64,000 nucleotides of DNA from Clostridium estertheticum (GCF_026650985.1 NZ_CP086239.1:1860001-1924000), one strand, 5' to 3'; positions 8,665 to 18,495 are shown, counted from the stretch's first letter. Program-made: numbers and translations. The notes: generated from the letters alone by a model not told the origin.

Positions 8665-9405
8665 CTAAATAAAAGCATCACATACCTGGGTATCCCCTGC
8701 GAATTCACAATACTTACACATCTTTCTATACAATTCAATATTGAAATCTAAACTAAAATCATAATTAGTAAGCCGACGTATTATCTCTATAATTTTTTCT
8801 TCATATATTTTATGCTTACTCTTTGAATAATTAATAGTGATGACATCCTCTTTAAACTGAGGTTGCCAAAAACTCATACTTATATTTTCAAATGGTATCT
8901 CTCTATCAAATATTTCTAAAGACCTTTCTCCTACTATATACATATAAACAATAGCTTGCATTCTTTTGCTTACTTCACTATAATCAAGTTTCCTATTTTC
9001 TGTCTTCCAATCCCATATTTCTATTTTATTATTTGGCTTAATAATTATTAAATCATACTTTGCTTGAATCCTAATATTATCTTTTCTCATTTTAATTTCA
9101 TACTCTGGCAAATATATATTTTCATCTATAATTGTAAATTTTTCTCGAAGCGACTTTGTAAAGTGGAGTAATTCAGTATTACTTTCATTTATAACCAAAG
9201 GAATATTTGAAAAATATCTTTGGCATATGAGATGAAAATCCAGTCCCATGTTCATATTCTCATAATAATCCTCATCATCTATTGAATCTTTTTTCCATCT
9301 AATATTATCCAAATATTTTATTTTAAATTTAAGAGGACATTTATCAAAAGTGTTTAAAAGATTTTGACTATAATAGACATGATTTAATTTTCTAATGTCT
9401 AACAT
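8665..9405 (-). CDS. PD-(D/E)XK nuclease, RecB/AddB/Cas4-like with a four-cysteine Fe-S motif
   Basis: This is a probable DNA exonuclease of 246 residues. The core motifs are a helix with 'LDFHLICQRYF', then 'AKYDLIIIKP' and 'IEIWDWKTENRKL', giving the His, Asp and D-x-K residues of RecB-family nucleases. Cysteines match the Fe-S layout of AddB and Cas4: one near the N-terminus (C23 in 'FDKCPLKF') and three at the end (C230-x2-C233-x8-C242). The ATG follows directly on the stop of the helicase gene, so the two are translationally linked. It would supply nuclease activity to a helicase-nuclease complex. A free-standing nuclease of this type differs from AddAB, where it is fused to the helicase chains. 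Confidence 0.85.
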   Translation of the reverse strand: MLDIRKLNHVYYSQNLLNTFDKCPLKFKIKYLDNIRWKKDSIDDEDYYENMNMGLDFHLICQRYFSNIPLVINESNTELLHFTKSLREKFTIIDENIYLPEYEIKMRKDNIRIQAKYDLIIIKPNNKIEIWDWKTENRKLDYSEVSKRMQAIVYMYIVGERSLEIFDREIPFENISMSFWQPQFKEDVITINYSKSKHKIYEEKIIEIIRRLTNYDFSLDFNIELYRKMCKYCEFAGDTQVCDAFI

Positions 9406-11619
9406 TTATAAAACACCCCTTTGACTATTTATGTAATCTTGAAGAACATAAAAATACTTTGATGGTTTATCTTCATTCCATTTTCCCTCATTAGACTGCG
9501 TTGCCATTAAGATTAAATATTCTTTGGCCCTTGTTATCCCTACATATAAGAGTCTTATTTTTTCATTTATTATTTGTATTTTAGCTTCTTTTAATGGATC
9601 TTCACAAATATTATTACCTAGAATTTTGGCGATTTGGGCTTTGCAGAGAACTGTCGGGTTTTTAAATTCATCCTTTAAATAATAATAGTCTTTAAATTTA
9701 CCATTTGTCATATAAGGGTACTGATAAGATGTAATATTTAATATTAATACACAATCCCATTCTAGCCCTTTAGCTTTATGACAAGTTGATATTGTTACTC
9801 TATCAGGGGATGGTTCATACCCCTCTAAGTCGTATATTATACCTGAGATATGATCAAGTATACCATTCTTTCCATCTAGCAATTGCTCTGCTACAAACGC
9901 TAATGAAAATCCACTATTATCAATAGACGCAAATCTAACATAAGACGCAACTGCCTCTGCCATTGCTCTGTTTTCAAGCGTAAAATTTAGAACATCGCTA
10001 ATATATAAAATTAATCTATCAAAATGTGTCTGAGGATATTCAAAGATTGTTTTAATTAAATCCATAGAACTAATAAATTGTTTATACACCTTAGAGTTTA
10101 ATATTTCTCCTGGAATGTCCAGTTCATTTATTTTGCCACAACTTGGGTACATCAGCTTTTCAACATCATAACCACAAATAAAATGGAATAATTTTTCACT
10201 TTCTTCATTTTGTTCCTCGCAGAAAACATTCTTAATTAAATCTTTAAATAAAACACTATCTTGTGGTCTTGAAATAAATTGCAGTATATATCCTAGTGTA
10301 CTCGTAACTTTAATTTTTTTATCTGATCTATTTGATAACTCATCACATTCGATATTATAAAATCTAAGAATATCTGCTATTTCTCTAACTTGATTATTAA
10401 AAGGAACTAATATTGCGCATGTTTTCCCAGGAAATTTTTCTTTAAATTTCATAGCCACGCGAACTGCCTTTTTAGTTTCTTCTTCTCTTGAATTACAAAT
10501 CATAGTGCTTATACCATAGTTATCTTGGCTGGTTTCAAGCTTATCATCCAAACTTTTAATTCTTTGATTTACTAATGCATTTCTACACTTTTCTTCTCCA
10601 TGCTTATTGTTTGTAAACTCAACAAGTTCATTTGCTAAATCAATAATATGATTTGTACTACGCCCCGCCATAAACATTTTGAATGCATTATTTGCCTTGC
10701 CACAAAACTCCCTAAAATATTCAGGGTCAGACGCTGTAAATGTTCCTGTTATACTTTGATTAACATCTCCAACTCTTACTAAATTACCACTTTTCTCTGA
10801 AATTAAATTTAGTATTTTTCCTTGAATTAAATTAGAGTCTTGACATTCATCTTCAAAGACAAAGGTATATTTTTTTTGCACCTTTTCCCTAACTGTGTCA
10901 TCAGTTTTTAAAAGTTTATACGCAAGAATTAGCAAATCATTATAATCTATATACCCCTCACTTTTTAAAATTTTACTGTAAGTATCATAAATTTCAGATA
11001 TATTCACTAAGATATTATTTTGATCTAATAATTTTATATCTTCCTTTAATTTTTCAGGAGAAATGTCATTTATCTTAAGTTCTCCAATAGTCGTATCAAC
11101 TGTTGTAAAAAAATCATTCCACCACTTATCTTGTTTCCCTGTGTATTTATTTAAGGATTTATCAGATATCATACTTTTAAATACTGCCTCTCCGCCTTTT
11201 CTTCGCCACATTGATATACAATTATTTAAATATAAACTTTTATTAACATCATCCAATATTTTAAATTCCTCATTAACCCCCATTACATCTGGTCGATCTT
11301 TTAAAATTTTCAGTGCTAAACTATGGATAGTCATGACTTCATAATCATTCGTTGCATTTATACCCTTATTTTGTAACACCATAGAGATTCTATGTTTAAA
11401 ATTGTTAACTGCACTATTCATAAAAGTTACTATAAGTATTTTACCAGGTTTATGGACCTTATCCTTTATAATTTCACATACTAGATTACATATTATGAAA
11501 GTCTTTCCCGCACCCGGAACTGCTGGCACTGCCATAGTTCCTCCTCGATACAACATTATAGGCAATTGGTCATCCCTATAAACTATTTTTTTAACTTCAT
11601 CATTTATCTCCTTTATCAA
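9406..11619 (-). CDS. UvrD/Rep-family superfamily 1 DNA helicase
   Basis: A complete SF1A helicase of about 737 residues that should unwind DNA 3'-5' using ATP. Motifs in order: Q motif (RDDQL), Walker A 'VPGAGKT', Ia 'VTFMNSAVNNFKHRI', II 'FEDECQDSN', III 'GDVNQSI', IV 'MAGRSTNHI', V 'TISTCHKAKGLEWD', VI 'LYVGITRAKEYLIL'. I prefer the TTG at 11619, spaced well from AAAGAGGTG; a GTG at 11637 is possible but lacks a ribosome site. It overlaps the end of the upstream ATPase gene and abuts the nuclease gene, so all three form one operon. Unlike AddA, it has no C-terminal nuclease domain of its own. Confidence 0.9.
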   Translation of the reverse strand: MIKEINDEVKKIVYRDDQLPIMLYRGGTMAVPAVPGAGKTFIICNLVCEIIKDKVHKPGKILIVTFMNSAVNNFKHRISMVLQNKGINATNDYEVMTIHSLALKILKDRPDVMGVNEEFKILDDVNKSLYLNNCISMWRRKGGEAVFKSMISDKSLNKYTGKQDKWWNDFFTTVDTTIGELKINDISPEKLKEDIKLLDQNNILVNISEIYDTYSKILKSEGYIDYNDLLILAYKLLKTDDTVREKVQKKYTFVFEDECQDSNLIQGKILNLISEKSGNLVRVGDVNQSITGTFTASDPEYFREFCGKANNAFKMFMAGRSTNHIIDLANELVEFTNNKHGEEKCRNALVNQRIKSLDDKLETSQDNYGISTMICNSREEETKKAVRVAMKFKEKFPGKTCAILVPFNNQVREIADILRFYNIECDELSNRSDKKIKVTSTLGYILQFISRPQDSVLFKDLIKNVFCEEQNEESEKLFHFICGYDVEKLMYPSCGKINELDIPGEILNSKVYKQFISSMDLIKTIFEYPQTHFDRLILYISDVLNFTLENRAMAEAVASYVRFASIDNSGFSLAFVAEQLLDGKNGILDHISGIIYDLEGYEPSPDRVTISTCHKAKGLEWDCVLILNITSYQYPYMTNGKFKDYYYLKDEFKNPTVLCKAQIAKILGNNICEDPLKEAKIQIINEKIRLLYVGITRAKEYLILMATQSNEGKWNEDKPSKYFYVLQDYINSQRGVL

Positions 11620-13681
11620 TGGTTTCACCTCTTTCACTTAATATTTCTATAAGAATATCTGCAAATTTACTTTCTTGCTGGAATCCACTTAGAGAATATT
11701 CACTACCATATATGTATAATTCACCTCTACATTTTCTTAATAAACAATTAACCACAGACATTAGAATTCCATAAACATTATTATTTTCTTCCCTTTCAGT
11801 ATAGCAATCATCAATATTCCAATTACTCCTTAATACATAAGAATTTGATAACTCGTGGGCATTTCTAGAAGACCACATATTGCTATTAATATCTGTCCAA
11901 ATCTGAACCTTACTATTTAAATTAGAGGTCAAATAGGTATAAGGAGATGTTAAAACTATACTATTATCTTGTAATAACATTTCTTGAATCTCATTCATGG
12001 AATAAAATCCACTTCCCTGGCCCCTAATAAATTCTATAAACCTCTCCTCTGAAGATTTCCCTTTAAATTCTAATTTATCTAAAGTATTTATGAAGCCTTC
12101 ACAGCTTTCATATAAACCTATATAGTCCTCTATATGTTCTTTAACTTTTGGTAACCTTATAAGAACTTCTGAAAATGCTTTTCTGAAAAATTCGCCAAGG
12201 GAACCCTTGTGATCCATTAAATTAACTTTATAATTTTCTATCCACTCTTTTAACTCATTATATTTGCCTACTGCCTCACCCCCTACTCTCTCTTCAATTT
12301 CAAGACTAAGATCTTGCAATCCACTTTCAGTTACAAACGGATATAGTAAAGACCCTCGAATAACATCTAGCCTTAACATAAAAGAGAAAAAGTTTTTATA
12401 ATCTTCCTTTGTTAAAAGGATACTTTTATAATCATTACACAATACCGCGAGTACTATTAAAGGGTGTAAATATTCATTATCTATAAACCTATCCTTTTTA
12501 GAAGTCTCCATAACTGATATATTTAATTCCTTAGCTTTTTTCAAAAGCTCATAGGAAATAATGAAATCATTAAAAGGACATATTATTGCTATATCACTTG
12601 GAATAAGTCCCTGATTTAAGAGCTCTTCAACTTTTAACATTATCTTTTGGATCATTTCCGATCTAAGTTGTGATGTCATATCTATAAAGGCTGGAAAATC
12701 TTCATTTATTTTGTCCTCCATAAAGAGATTGTGAGCCCTGTTATCTATTATTCTAGAGAGGTTAATAAAATCATCATCACAGCAAAAATGATCATCTAAA
12801 ATAATCTCGTGATGTCCAATAGTTAATTTACTCTTCAAATAATCAATATTAGCTCCATAATAACTACAAAGGCCTCCTTTAGGATTATAAAATAAATACG
12901 CTCTTTCCACATTATTAATGATCTTAAATATCAATTCTTGCTCTGCAGGCGATGATTCATCTATATCATCTACTATAAGATATTTTATATTATTTATACT
13001 ATTATATCTTGGATCATGAAGTAAATAATTATTATATAAATAAAATGATAGTCCATAATCTACAACACCATTACAGAGTAACTTTGAAATATAATACATA
13101 GTTACTTCGTCCAATTGATTATATGTTTCTTTAATTAAGAAATCATTTACCTCTAATGAATTATAAAGTCTAGTTCCTATTTCATTGAAAGGCACTAATG
13201 ATAGCGCAGCATTATTAATGTTAGAAATTAAATCTGATGCTATTTTTGAAGAAGTTGATGTTATATCTTGAAAATATCCTTTAGCTTTTCTAAAATGTTC
13301 TACTAAGGCTTTCATAGCATAATTCGTAGCATCAAAAGATGCAAACTCCGGCTTTAATATATTAATTTTTATTTCCTTGCAATTCTCTACTACATAAGGC
13401 CAATAGAGAGATAGCTCTCTCCTAATAAATCCATAATAAGAGCTTTTTCTAATCTCACCAGAAGTATTAAAAATCATCTCTTTGGTCCATGTTATATTTT
13501 GATATTTATTCATAAACAAACATAATATATTTGAACTTTTAATGTTTTCATTTTCTATCAGATGCTTGTATTTAGTAGTTGCAAGAGTTGTTTTGCCACT
13601 TGCAGAATTACCTTTAACTAAAATACATTTGTGACTAAACTTATCTTCATTCAATTTATCTTGAGCCTCTGTATAGTTCAT
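11600..13681 (-). CDS. UvrD/AddB-like P-loop ATPase, partner of the downstream helicase
   Basis: The 693-residue protein has a Walker A 'GNSASGKT' (24-31), a Walker-B-like 'LIVDDIDESSPAEQ' where UvrD helicases read DExQD, and a C-terminal 'CRGELYIYGSEYSLSGF' resembling helicase motif VI in degraded form. Segments such as 'IWTDINSNMWSSRNAHELSNSYVL' seem peculiar to this family. I read it as a UvrD-fold ATPase with divergent helicase motifs, comparable to AddB or RecC as a non-canonical partner. The start is the ATG at 13681, with GGAG 8 nt upstream; a 16-codon upstream extension has no ribosome site. It is the first gene of the operon. Exact function unknown. Confidence 0.75.
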   Translation of the reverse strand: MNYTEAQDKLNEDKFSHKCILVKGNSASGKTTLATTKYKHLIENENIKSSNILCLFMNKYQNITWTKEMIFNTSGEIRKSSYYGFIRRELSLYWPYVVENCKEIKINILKPEFASFDATNYAMKALVEHFRKAKGYFQDITSTSSKIASDLISNINNAALSLVPFNEIGTRLYNSLEVNDFLIKETYNQLDEVTMYYISKLLCNGVVDYGLSFYLYNNYLLHDPRYNSINNIKYLIVDDIDESSPAEQELIFKIINNVERAYLFYNPKGGLCSYYGANIDYLKSKLTIGHHEIILDDHFCCDDDFINLSRIIDNRAHNLFMEDKINEDFPAFIDMTSQLRSEMIQKIMLKVEELLNQGLIPSDIAIICPFNDFIISYELLKKAKELNISVMETSKKDRFIDNEYLHPLIVLAVLCNDYKSILLTKEDYKNFFSFMLRLDVIRGSLLYPFVTESGLQDLSLEIEERVGGEAVGKYNELKEWIENYKVNLMDHKGSLGEFFRKAFSEVLIRLPKVKEHIEDYIGLYESCEGFINTLDKLEFKGKSSEERFIEFIRGQGSGFYSMNEIQEMLLQDNSIVLTSPYTYLTSNLNSKVQIWTDINSNMWSSRNAHELSNSYVLRSNWNIDDCYTEREENNNVYGILMSVVNCLLRKCRGELYIYGSEYSLSGFQQESKFADILIEILSERGETIDKGDK

Positions 13682-13740
13682 AATATCAACTCCATATGTT
13701 CCATTATTTTTATGATTATTTATAACCATTTTATCAAAAT

Positions 13741-13807
13741 AGCTAACTTATATATTTAGCTTTTCTACTTTGCCTTAATTATACAATAAAAAAGGGCTTA
13801 TAGTAAA
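13741..13807 (-). promoter_or_regulatory. Promoter and possible operator of the nuclease-helicase operon
   Basis: On the minus strand TTTACT (13807-13802), an 18-bp spacer and TATAAT (13783-13778) form a sigma-A-type promoter. Between it and the gene lies an inverted repeat, AGCTAA-N9-TTAGCT (13741-13761), a plausible operator. No regulator gene is adjacent. Confidence 0.5.
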
Positions 13808-13840
13808 TTTTCAATTACACTATATAACACACCCAAAATT

Positions 13841-13883
13841 AAAAGCATATATCATTCCACTATTAGGAATGATATATGCTTTT
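13841..13883. terminator. Strong hairpin, terminator
   Basis: An 18-bp perfect stem (AAAAGCATATATCATTCC and complement) with a 7-nt loop lies between the amidase-like gene and the operon promoter. The rest of 13884-14067 holds only a short 25-codon open stretch on the minus strand ('SRAASSELLKEELEKIEDYL'), too short to name. Confidence 0.65.
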
Positions 13884-14067
13884 GAATTTTACATTTTGTA
13901 GGTCTCGTTAATTATATCATAATTTATGATATTTTATATAATTACCTTGTAAAGATAATCCTCAATCTTTTCAAGTTCTTCCTTTAATAATTCAGAACTT
14001 GCAGCCCTACTTACCAAGGGTCAGGCACTCTACCATATCTTGGATGTGAAGTAGACAAACTCTTTTG

Positions 14068-15771
14068 CTATTTGGACATAAAGAAAGCGAAAGCATCTGT
14101 ATCACCTGTTGCTAACATACTTCGTGTGTGTACAGCTTGTCCTTGATTGTCTGCAATATATGCTATAGTGTAATCTCCGTCATTAACCCATCCCATAAAT
14201 ACAAAAGTATGTGTAGGATATCCGGTACCATCATTTGTTGTAAAACAAAGGCTTCCTGGTGTAAGCTCTTTAATATCCTTTGTTTTTGACCATTTATTAC
14301 TATTTAAATAATTTAAATATTGATGTGTGTTGCATACCCCTATAGGTACTGGTACACTTATTCTTCGCATTGCCTCGCTTGAAAAATAAACACAGTTGTT
14401 TATTGTTACTCCATCATGCAATTTTACTGCTGCCTTTAGTGTACTAACAACGTTGGCTGATGGAGTCAAATATATAAATAACTTTTCTCCGATTACCGTA
14501 GATTGCAATTCTGTAGTTGGTGTAGTTATTATAATCGGTGTAGTTGTTGTAATTGCAGCTCCTACAGTAATTATAGCTTTTACTTTTATACTAGTCCCGT
14601 TTATAGTTCCATAATAGTCGTAAGTACCTGCATCAATTATATTGAATACATTATTAGGCCATGTTACTCCAAGCGTTTTCTTAGTATTATTGCTCATAGT
14701 AACATTTGTAGTTGCAGGCAAAGTATATTTATCACCTGCGTGTACATTAACAAGTATATCTGCAGCTGAACTTACTGTTGAAGTATTATCATAATCAGTG
14801 TCAGTATTTGCAAATCCAGCATAACTCATTAACCCATTAGCGATTGCCTTTGTAGCATTATTTTGATACTGCTGACTTTCTAATAATATTTCTTCAGATG
14901 GATTAGTTATGAATCCCAACTCTGCAACTATCACAGGACAGCTTGTCTTATTTAATATTGAAAAATCACCTGTGCTGCCTCCTACTTGTATTCCCCTATC
15001 CTTAGCTTTTGTTGCTGTTATTAGTTCAGCTTGTACCGAAGACGCGAGTGACTTATTCGCACTTTTGTCAGTTGTGTAATACGTTTCAATTCCATTCGCA
15101 GCAGAATCTGGAGTATACGAATTCGTATTTATACTTAAAAACACATCAGCATTTGCATTTTTAGCAATTAGTGCTTTTGCATCATCCTCACCACTTTGAG
15201 TCCAAGATACTTCATCGCTATTTCTTGTATATACTACATTAAATCCTCTTGCTTTTAGTATTGTACCTAGTTTTAATGCTGTACTTAGATTTATATCCTT
15301 AGCTTTGACACCACTTTTACTAGTGATTGTACTATAGTATTGGGCTGGGTCAATACATACCGTAAACTCACTTGGTTTAGTAGGTAAACTTTTGGTTGTA
15401 AAATCCATTCTTACTTCACTCGGAAGAACTTTTCCGTCGCTAGACTTAACCTGGTCTGTTACTATCAACGTGTAAGTTTTACCACATTCATAATTTTTAA
15501 CAGGTTGAGCTACTACAGTTTTATTGTTATTAGTTAGGACAACTGTAATTTCTATGTAATTATTATCCTCATCAACCACCTTAATATTCGTGGTATTTAC
15601 CGTTGGAAGACTTAAAGCCTTATTAAAGCTCACTGACCAAGGTTTATTAGCTGCCACATCTTTTTTAGAACTCATACTGGTAAATGTACTAGCTTGTACC
15701 ATTGTTTGCATAGGTATACTCACAACGAAAGCTAAAATCATAATTATAAATACTTTAAAAATCTTTTTCAT
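14068..15771 (-). CDS. Secreted cell-wall protein: Ig-like + inactive amidase_3-like + Ig-like + NlpC/CHAP-like peptidase
   Basis: This 567-residue exported protein has a signal peptide (about 1-28), a Big_5-type Ig-like domain (about 30-128), an N-acetylmuramoyl-L-alanine amidase_3 fold (about 136-318), a second Ig-like module ('VNVHAGDKYTLPATTNV'), and a C-terminal cysteine-peptidase-like domain with Cys in 'INNCVYFSSEAMRR' and His in 'YPTHTFVFMGW'. The amidase domain keeps the glutamate in 'VIVAELGFITNPSEE'. Its zinc ligands are gone: 'IDPAQYY' replaces the usual IDxGHGG, 'VKAKDINL' replaces E-K-D, and 'SINTNS' replaces SxHxNS. It may therefore only bind peptidoglycan, with any catalysis in the C-terminal domain. 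GGGAG precedes the ATG. Confidence 0.85.
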   Translation of the reverse strand: MKKIFKVFIIMILAFVVSIPMQTMVQASTFTSMSSKKDVAANKPWSVSFNKALSLPTVNTTNIKVVDEDNNYIEITVVLTNNNKTVVAQPVKNYECGKTYTLIVTDQVKSSDGKVLPSEVRMDFTTKSLPTKPSEFTVCIDPAQYYSTITSKSGVKAKDINLSTALKLGTILKARGFNVVYTRNSDEVSWTQSGEDDAKALIAKNANADVFLSINTNSYTPDSAANGIETYYTTDKSANKSLASSVQAELITATKAKDRGIQVGGSTGDFSILNKTSCPVIVAELGFITNPSEEILLESQQYQNNATKAIANGLMSYAGFANTDTDYDNTSTVSSAADILVNVHAGDKYTLPATTNVTMSNNTKKTLGVTWPNNVFNIIDAGTYDYYGTINGTSIKVKAIITVGAAITTTTPIIITTPTTELQSTVIGEKLFIYLTPSANVVSTLKAAVKLHDGVTINNCVYFSSEAMRRISVPVPIGVCNTHQYLNYLNSNKWSKTKDIKELTPGSLCFTTNDGTGYPTHTFVFMGWVNDGDYTIAYIADNQGQAVHTRSMLATGDTDAFAFFMSK

Positions 15772-15974
15772 GTTACATCTCCCACGTTTAATATTTAACT
15801 ATTTGTATAATTTTAAATAAGTATGTAAATTATTGTTCTATTTCCAAATTAATTATACTCTAAATCTATTTTCATCTCAATGCTTTTAAATATTCTTTTA
15901 TTGAAAAGAATATTTAAAAGTGTATAATTATTTGTTGTACCAACTAATAATTATACTAATCTGAGGTGAGTTAA

Positions 15975-16403
15975 ATGGAAATTGAAATACTAATTAGGGC
16001 CATGGAAGAATCAGATTTGCAGCACGTCCTTTCATTAAGGAACATAGATTCTAATTCTGTAGTTTCTAAAAATTTTTATAAAAAGGAAGTTTTAATGAAC
16101 TACTTAAAAAGGAATCCCAAAGTTAGTTCAGTAGCATGTACAGTGGAAGGAAAAATAATTGGTTTTCTATTATGTGGACATGACGGCATACGAGGTTTTA
16201 TTTACCATATCGCTGTTTATGATAAATATGAAATCAGACGAATAAGCAAAATAATGGTAGATCGTTCATTATCCGAATTAAAAAAAGTTGGAATTAATAC
16301 AGGTTTTATATTTACCCAAAATAGCACTTTTGATTTGGAAGAATTTTGGCACTCCATTGGATGGACAGTAATTCCAGATAAGACATCCGAGGAAAATATA
16401 TAA
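15975..16403 (+). CDS. GNAT-family N-acetyltransferase
   Basis: A 142-residue single-domain acetyltransferase that moves an acetyl group from acetyl-CoA to an unknown amine. It has the N-terminal 'IRAMEESDLQHVLSL' strand-helix and a central 'IGFLLCGHDGIRGFIYHIAVYDKYEIRRISKIMV' region where GNATs bind CoA. The usual Q/R-x-x-G-x-G/A loop is poorly kept ('KYEIRRIS'). A GAGGTGAG ribosome site supports the ATG. It stands alone and ends at a shared terminator. Confidence 0.8.
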   Translation: MEIEILIRAMEESDLQHVLSLRNIDSNSVVSKNFYKKEVLMNYLKRNPKVSSVACTVEGKIIGFLLCGHDGIRGFIYHIAVYDKYEIRRISKIMVDRSLSELKKVGINTGFIFTQNSTFDLEEFWHSIGWTVIPDKTSEENI

Positions 16404-16442
16404 TACTTCCACTGATTAATTTTTAGCATTTCATGACACTAA

Positions 16443-16492
16443 AAACCCTCAGACCCCTTTCCCTTCTTAAGAGAAATCCAGTCTGAGGGTTT
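16443..16492. terminator. Bidirectional terminator
   Basis: AAACCCTCAGAC and GTCTGAGGGTTT form a perfect 12-bp stem between the convergent GNAT and enoate reductase genes. A and T runs flank both sides. Confidence 0.8.
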
Positions 16493-16542
16493 AATTTTGT
16501 ATTACTTAAAAATGTTACTTACTCATGGATTAGAGCTCATAC

Positions 16543-18495
16543 CTATATATCAAGAGCTGCATGATATCCTTGATATATTGCAGTTGTTATGGTAGATGCT
16601 TTTACACAATCACCAATTTCTCTAACAAAAGGTGCACAGTCAATTAAGTCTTCTACTACATCTCTTCTTGCTCTCTGTCCAAGTGCACAGATTATTGTAG
16701 TACCTGGAACTAGATGTTCCACGCAAGCTACATCAGCACAGACAACTCCTTCTCGTGTTACACGTAATCCCTTATATTCCATATGAACATGAATCTTATT
16801 ATTTTTTTCTATTTCCCCAAGTAAAATAGGACGATGCCTAATATTTGCATCTGGAGCAAGTTCTGCTCTCATTTCTACTAGATGTACAGTCTTACCTTCT
16901 TGTGCAAGATGTATTGCTGCTTCACATCCAGCAAGACCTCCTCCAAGAACTACCACTTCACTCTTAACCTTGTCCTTCTCTAAATAATAGTCATTAACAA
17001 CAACTACATTATCACCATGTAAACCTGGTATTGGCGGTACAAGTGGTTCTGAACCAACTGCTATAATTAATGCATCAACATTTTCTTTATCAACATATTC
17101 TTTTGTAACAGTTGTATTCAATCGAATTTCAACGCCAGCATCCTTTGCTAATTTACCAAGAGTTACACCTAACTCATACATTTCATACTTAAATGGGATT
17201 GCTTGTTCTCCTTTAAGTATTCCACCTAACTCATCAGATTTCTCACAAAGAATTACCTTATGCCCACGTTTTGCAGCAGTGATAGCAGCTTCAAGTCCAC
17301 CTGGTCCACCACCTGCTACTAGAACTTTACCTGGATGAGGAGAAGGAATAACTTCTGATCCACCTAGCTCACGTCCAATTAATGGATTAACAGTGCAACG
17401 CCTTGTAGATGTCATAGCACGTTCTGCCATACATGTAAAGCATCTTAAACATTTTACAATATCCTTATCTTTATTTGTCATAACTTTTTTCGGAAGTTCA
17501 TTGTCAGCTAAAAGTGCTCGAGCCATTTCAACAACATCTGCCTTACCACTAGCTATGATTTCTTCCATCATTTCTGGGTCATTTAAGCCACCAAGTGTTG
17601 CAACTGGAACACTTACATGTTTTTTAATTTCTGCTGCAAGGTAAACATTTGATCCATGTGGTAAAAACATAGAAGGATGTGTTAATCCAAATCCTCTTTG
17701 GTAAGTTCCTGCAGATACATGAAGTAAATCTATTTTTGATTCTACTAATTTAGCAATTTCAACACCCTCTGCAAGATCATAGCCATCTTCAAATAATTCA
17801 GAACCACTCATTCTAAACTCAATTGGGAAGCCTACCCCAACTGCCTTTCGGACACTATCAAGAACCTCCTGTGCAAAACGCACTCTGTTTTCTAGAGGAC
17901 CGCCGTATTTATCTGTTCTGTGGTTAAAGTAAGGAGACAAGAATTGATTAATTAACCATCCATGTCCACCATGAACCATAACCATTTCAAAACCTGCTCT
18001 TTTAGCAAGTGCAGCAGTATTTCCATAAGCTGCTACTATGTCATCAATCAATTCTTGAGTAAGTTCTTTTACTGGAAGACCATCTGGACGAGTGGTAGCA
18101 CTTGGACCCCATTGAGCTAGTCCTTGTTTTTTATTCTTGTCAGTTAAATAAGTTCCAGCATATTGTCCAGAATGAGATAATTCTACACTGGCAATTGCAC
18201 CGTGACGACGTATAGCATCTGCTGTGTAGGTAAAACTTGCAAGTGAACCTACTGTTTCCAGATCAAGATGAAACATATGCGAGCCATCTGTTTCTGGATG
18301 AACCACGCATTCACTGACAGTAACTGCTGCAGCACCACCCTTACCTCTTAATTCATAAAAAGCTGTTGAAGCAGGTCCAATAGTGCAATCAGCTGTTATA
18401 TCTGTTCCTCCCATTGGAGCTGAAAACATTCTGTTTCTGAAATTCACATTTCCAATTTTGATTGGTTTACATAGGTTTGGATATTTTCTTTGCAT
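16543..18495 (-). CDS. 2-Enoate reductase / NADH:flavin oxidoreductase, old-yellow-enzyme type with Fe-S cluster
   Basis: This 650-residue flavoprotein should reduce an alpha,beta-unsaturated carboxylate or CoA ester using NAD(P)H. The N-terminal FMN barrel (about 1-330) contains 'FSAPMGGTDITAD' and 'VHGGHGWLINQFLSPYFNHRTDKYGG', whose HGxH-type motif and Tyr are typical. A cysteine cluster follows ('CLRCFTC...RRCTVNP') for a 4Fe-4S centre. The C-terminal half has two dinucleotide folds, 'VAGGGPGGLEAAITAAKRG' and 'VVLGGGLAGCEAAIHLAQEG'. This is the layout of clostridial enoate reductase, FldZ cinnamate reductase and BaiCD. It lies downstream of the MFS gene on the same strand. The pairing suggests import and anaerobic reduction of a phenyl-acrylate-type acid; the substrate is inferred. 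Confidence 0.9.
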   Translation of the reverse strand: MQRKYPNLCKPIKIGNVNFRNRMFSAPMGGTDITADCTIGPASTAFYELRGKGGAAAVTVSECVVHPETDGSHMFHLDLETVGSLASFTYTADAIRRHGAIASVELSHSGQYAGTYLTDKNKKQGLAQWGPSATTRPDGLPVKELTQELIDDIVAAYGNTAALAKRAGFEMVMVHGGHGWLINQFLSPYFNHRTDKYGGPLENRVRFAQEVLDSVRKAVGVGFPIEFRMSGSELFEDGYDLAEGVEIAKLVESKIDLLHVSAGTYQRGFGLTHPSMFLPHGSNVYLAAEIKKHVSVPVATLGGLNDPEMMEEIIASGKADVVEMARALLADNELPKKVMTNKDKDIVKCLRCFTCMAERAMTSTRRCTVNPLIGRELGGSEVIPSPHPGKVLVAGGGPGGLEAAITAAKRGHKVILCEKSDELGGILKGEQAIPFKYEMYELGVTLGKLAKDAGVEIRLNTTVTKEYVDKENVDALIIAVGSEPLVPPIPGLHGDNVVVVNDYYLEKDKVKSEVVVLGGGLAGCEAAIHLAQEGKTVHLVEMRAELAPDANIRHRPILLGEIEKNNKIHVHMEYKGLRVTREGVVCADVACVEHLVPGTTIICALGQRARRDVVEDLIDCAPFVREIGDCVKASTITTAIYQGYHAALDI

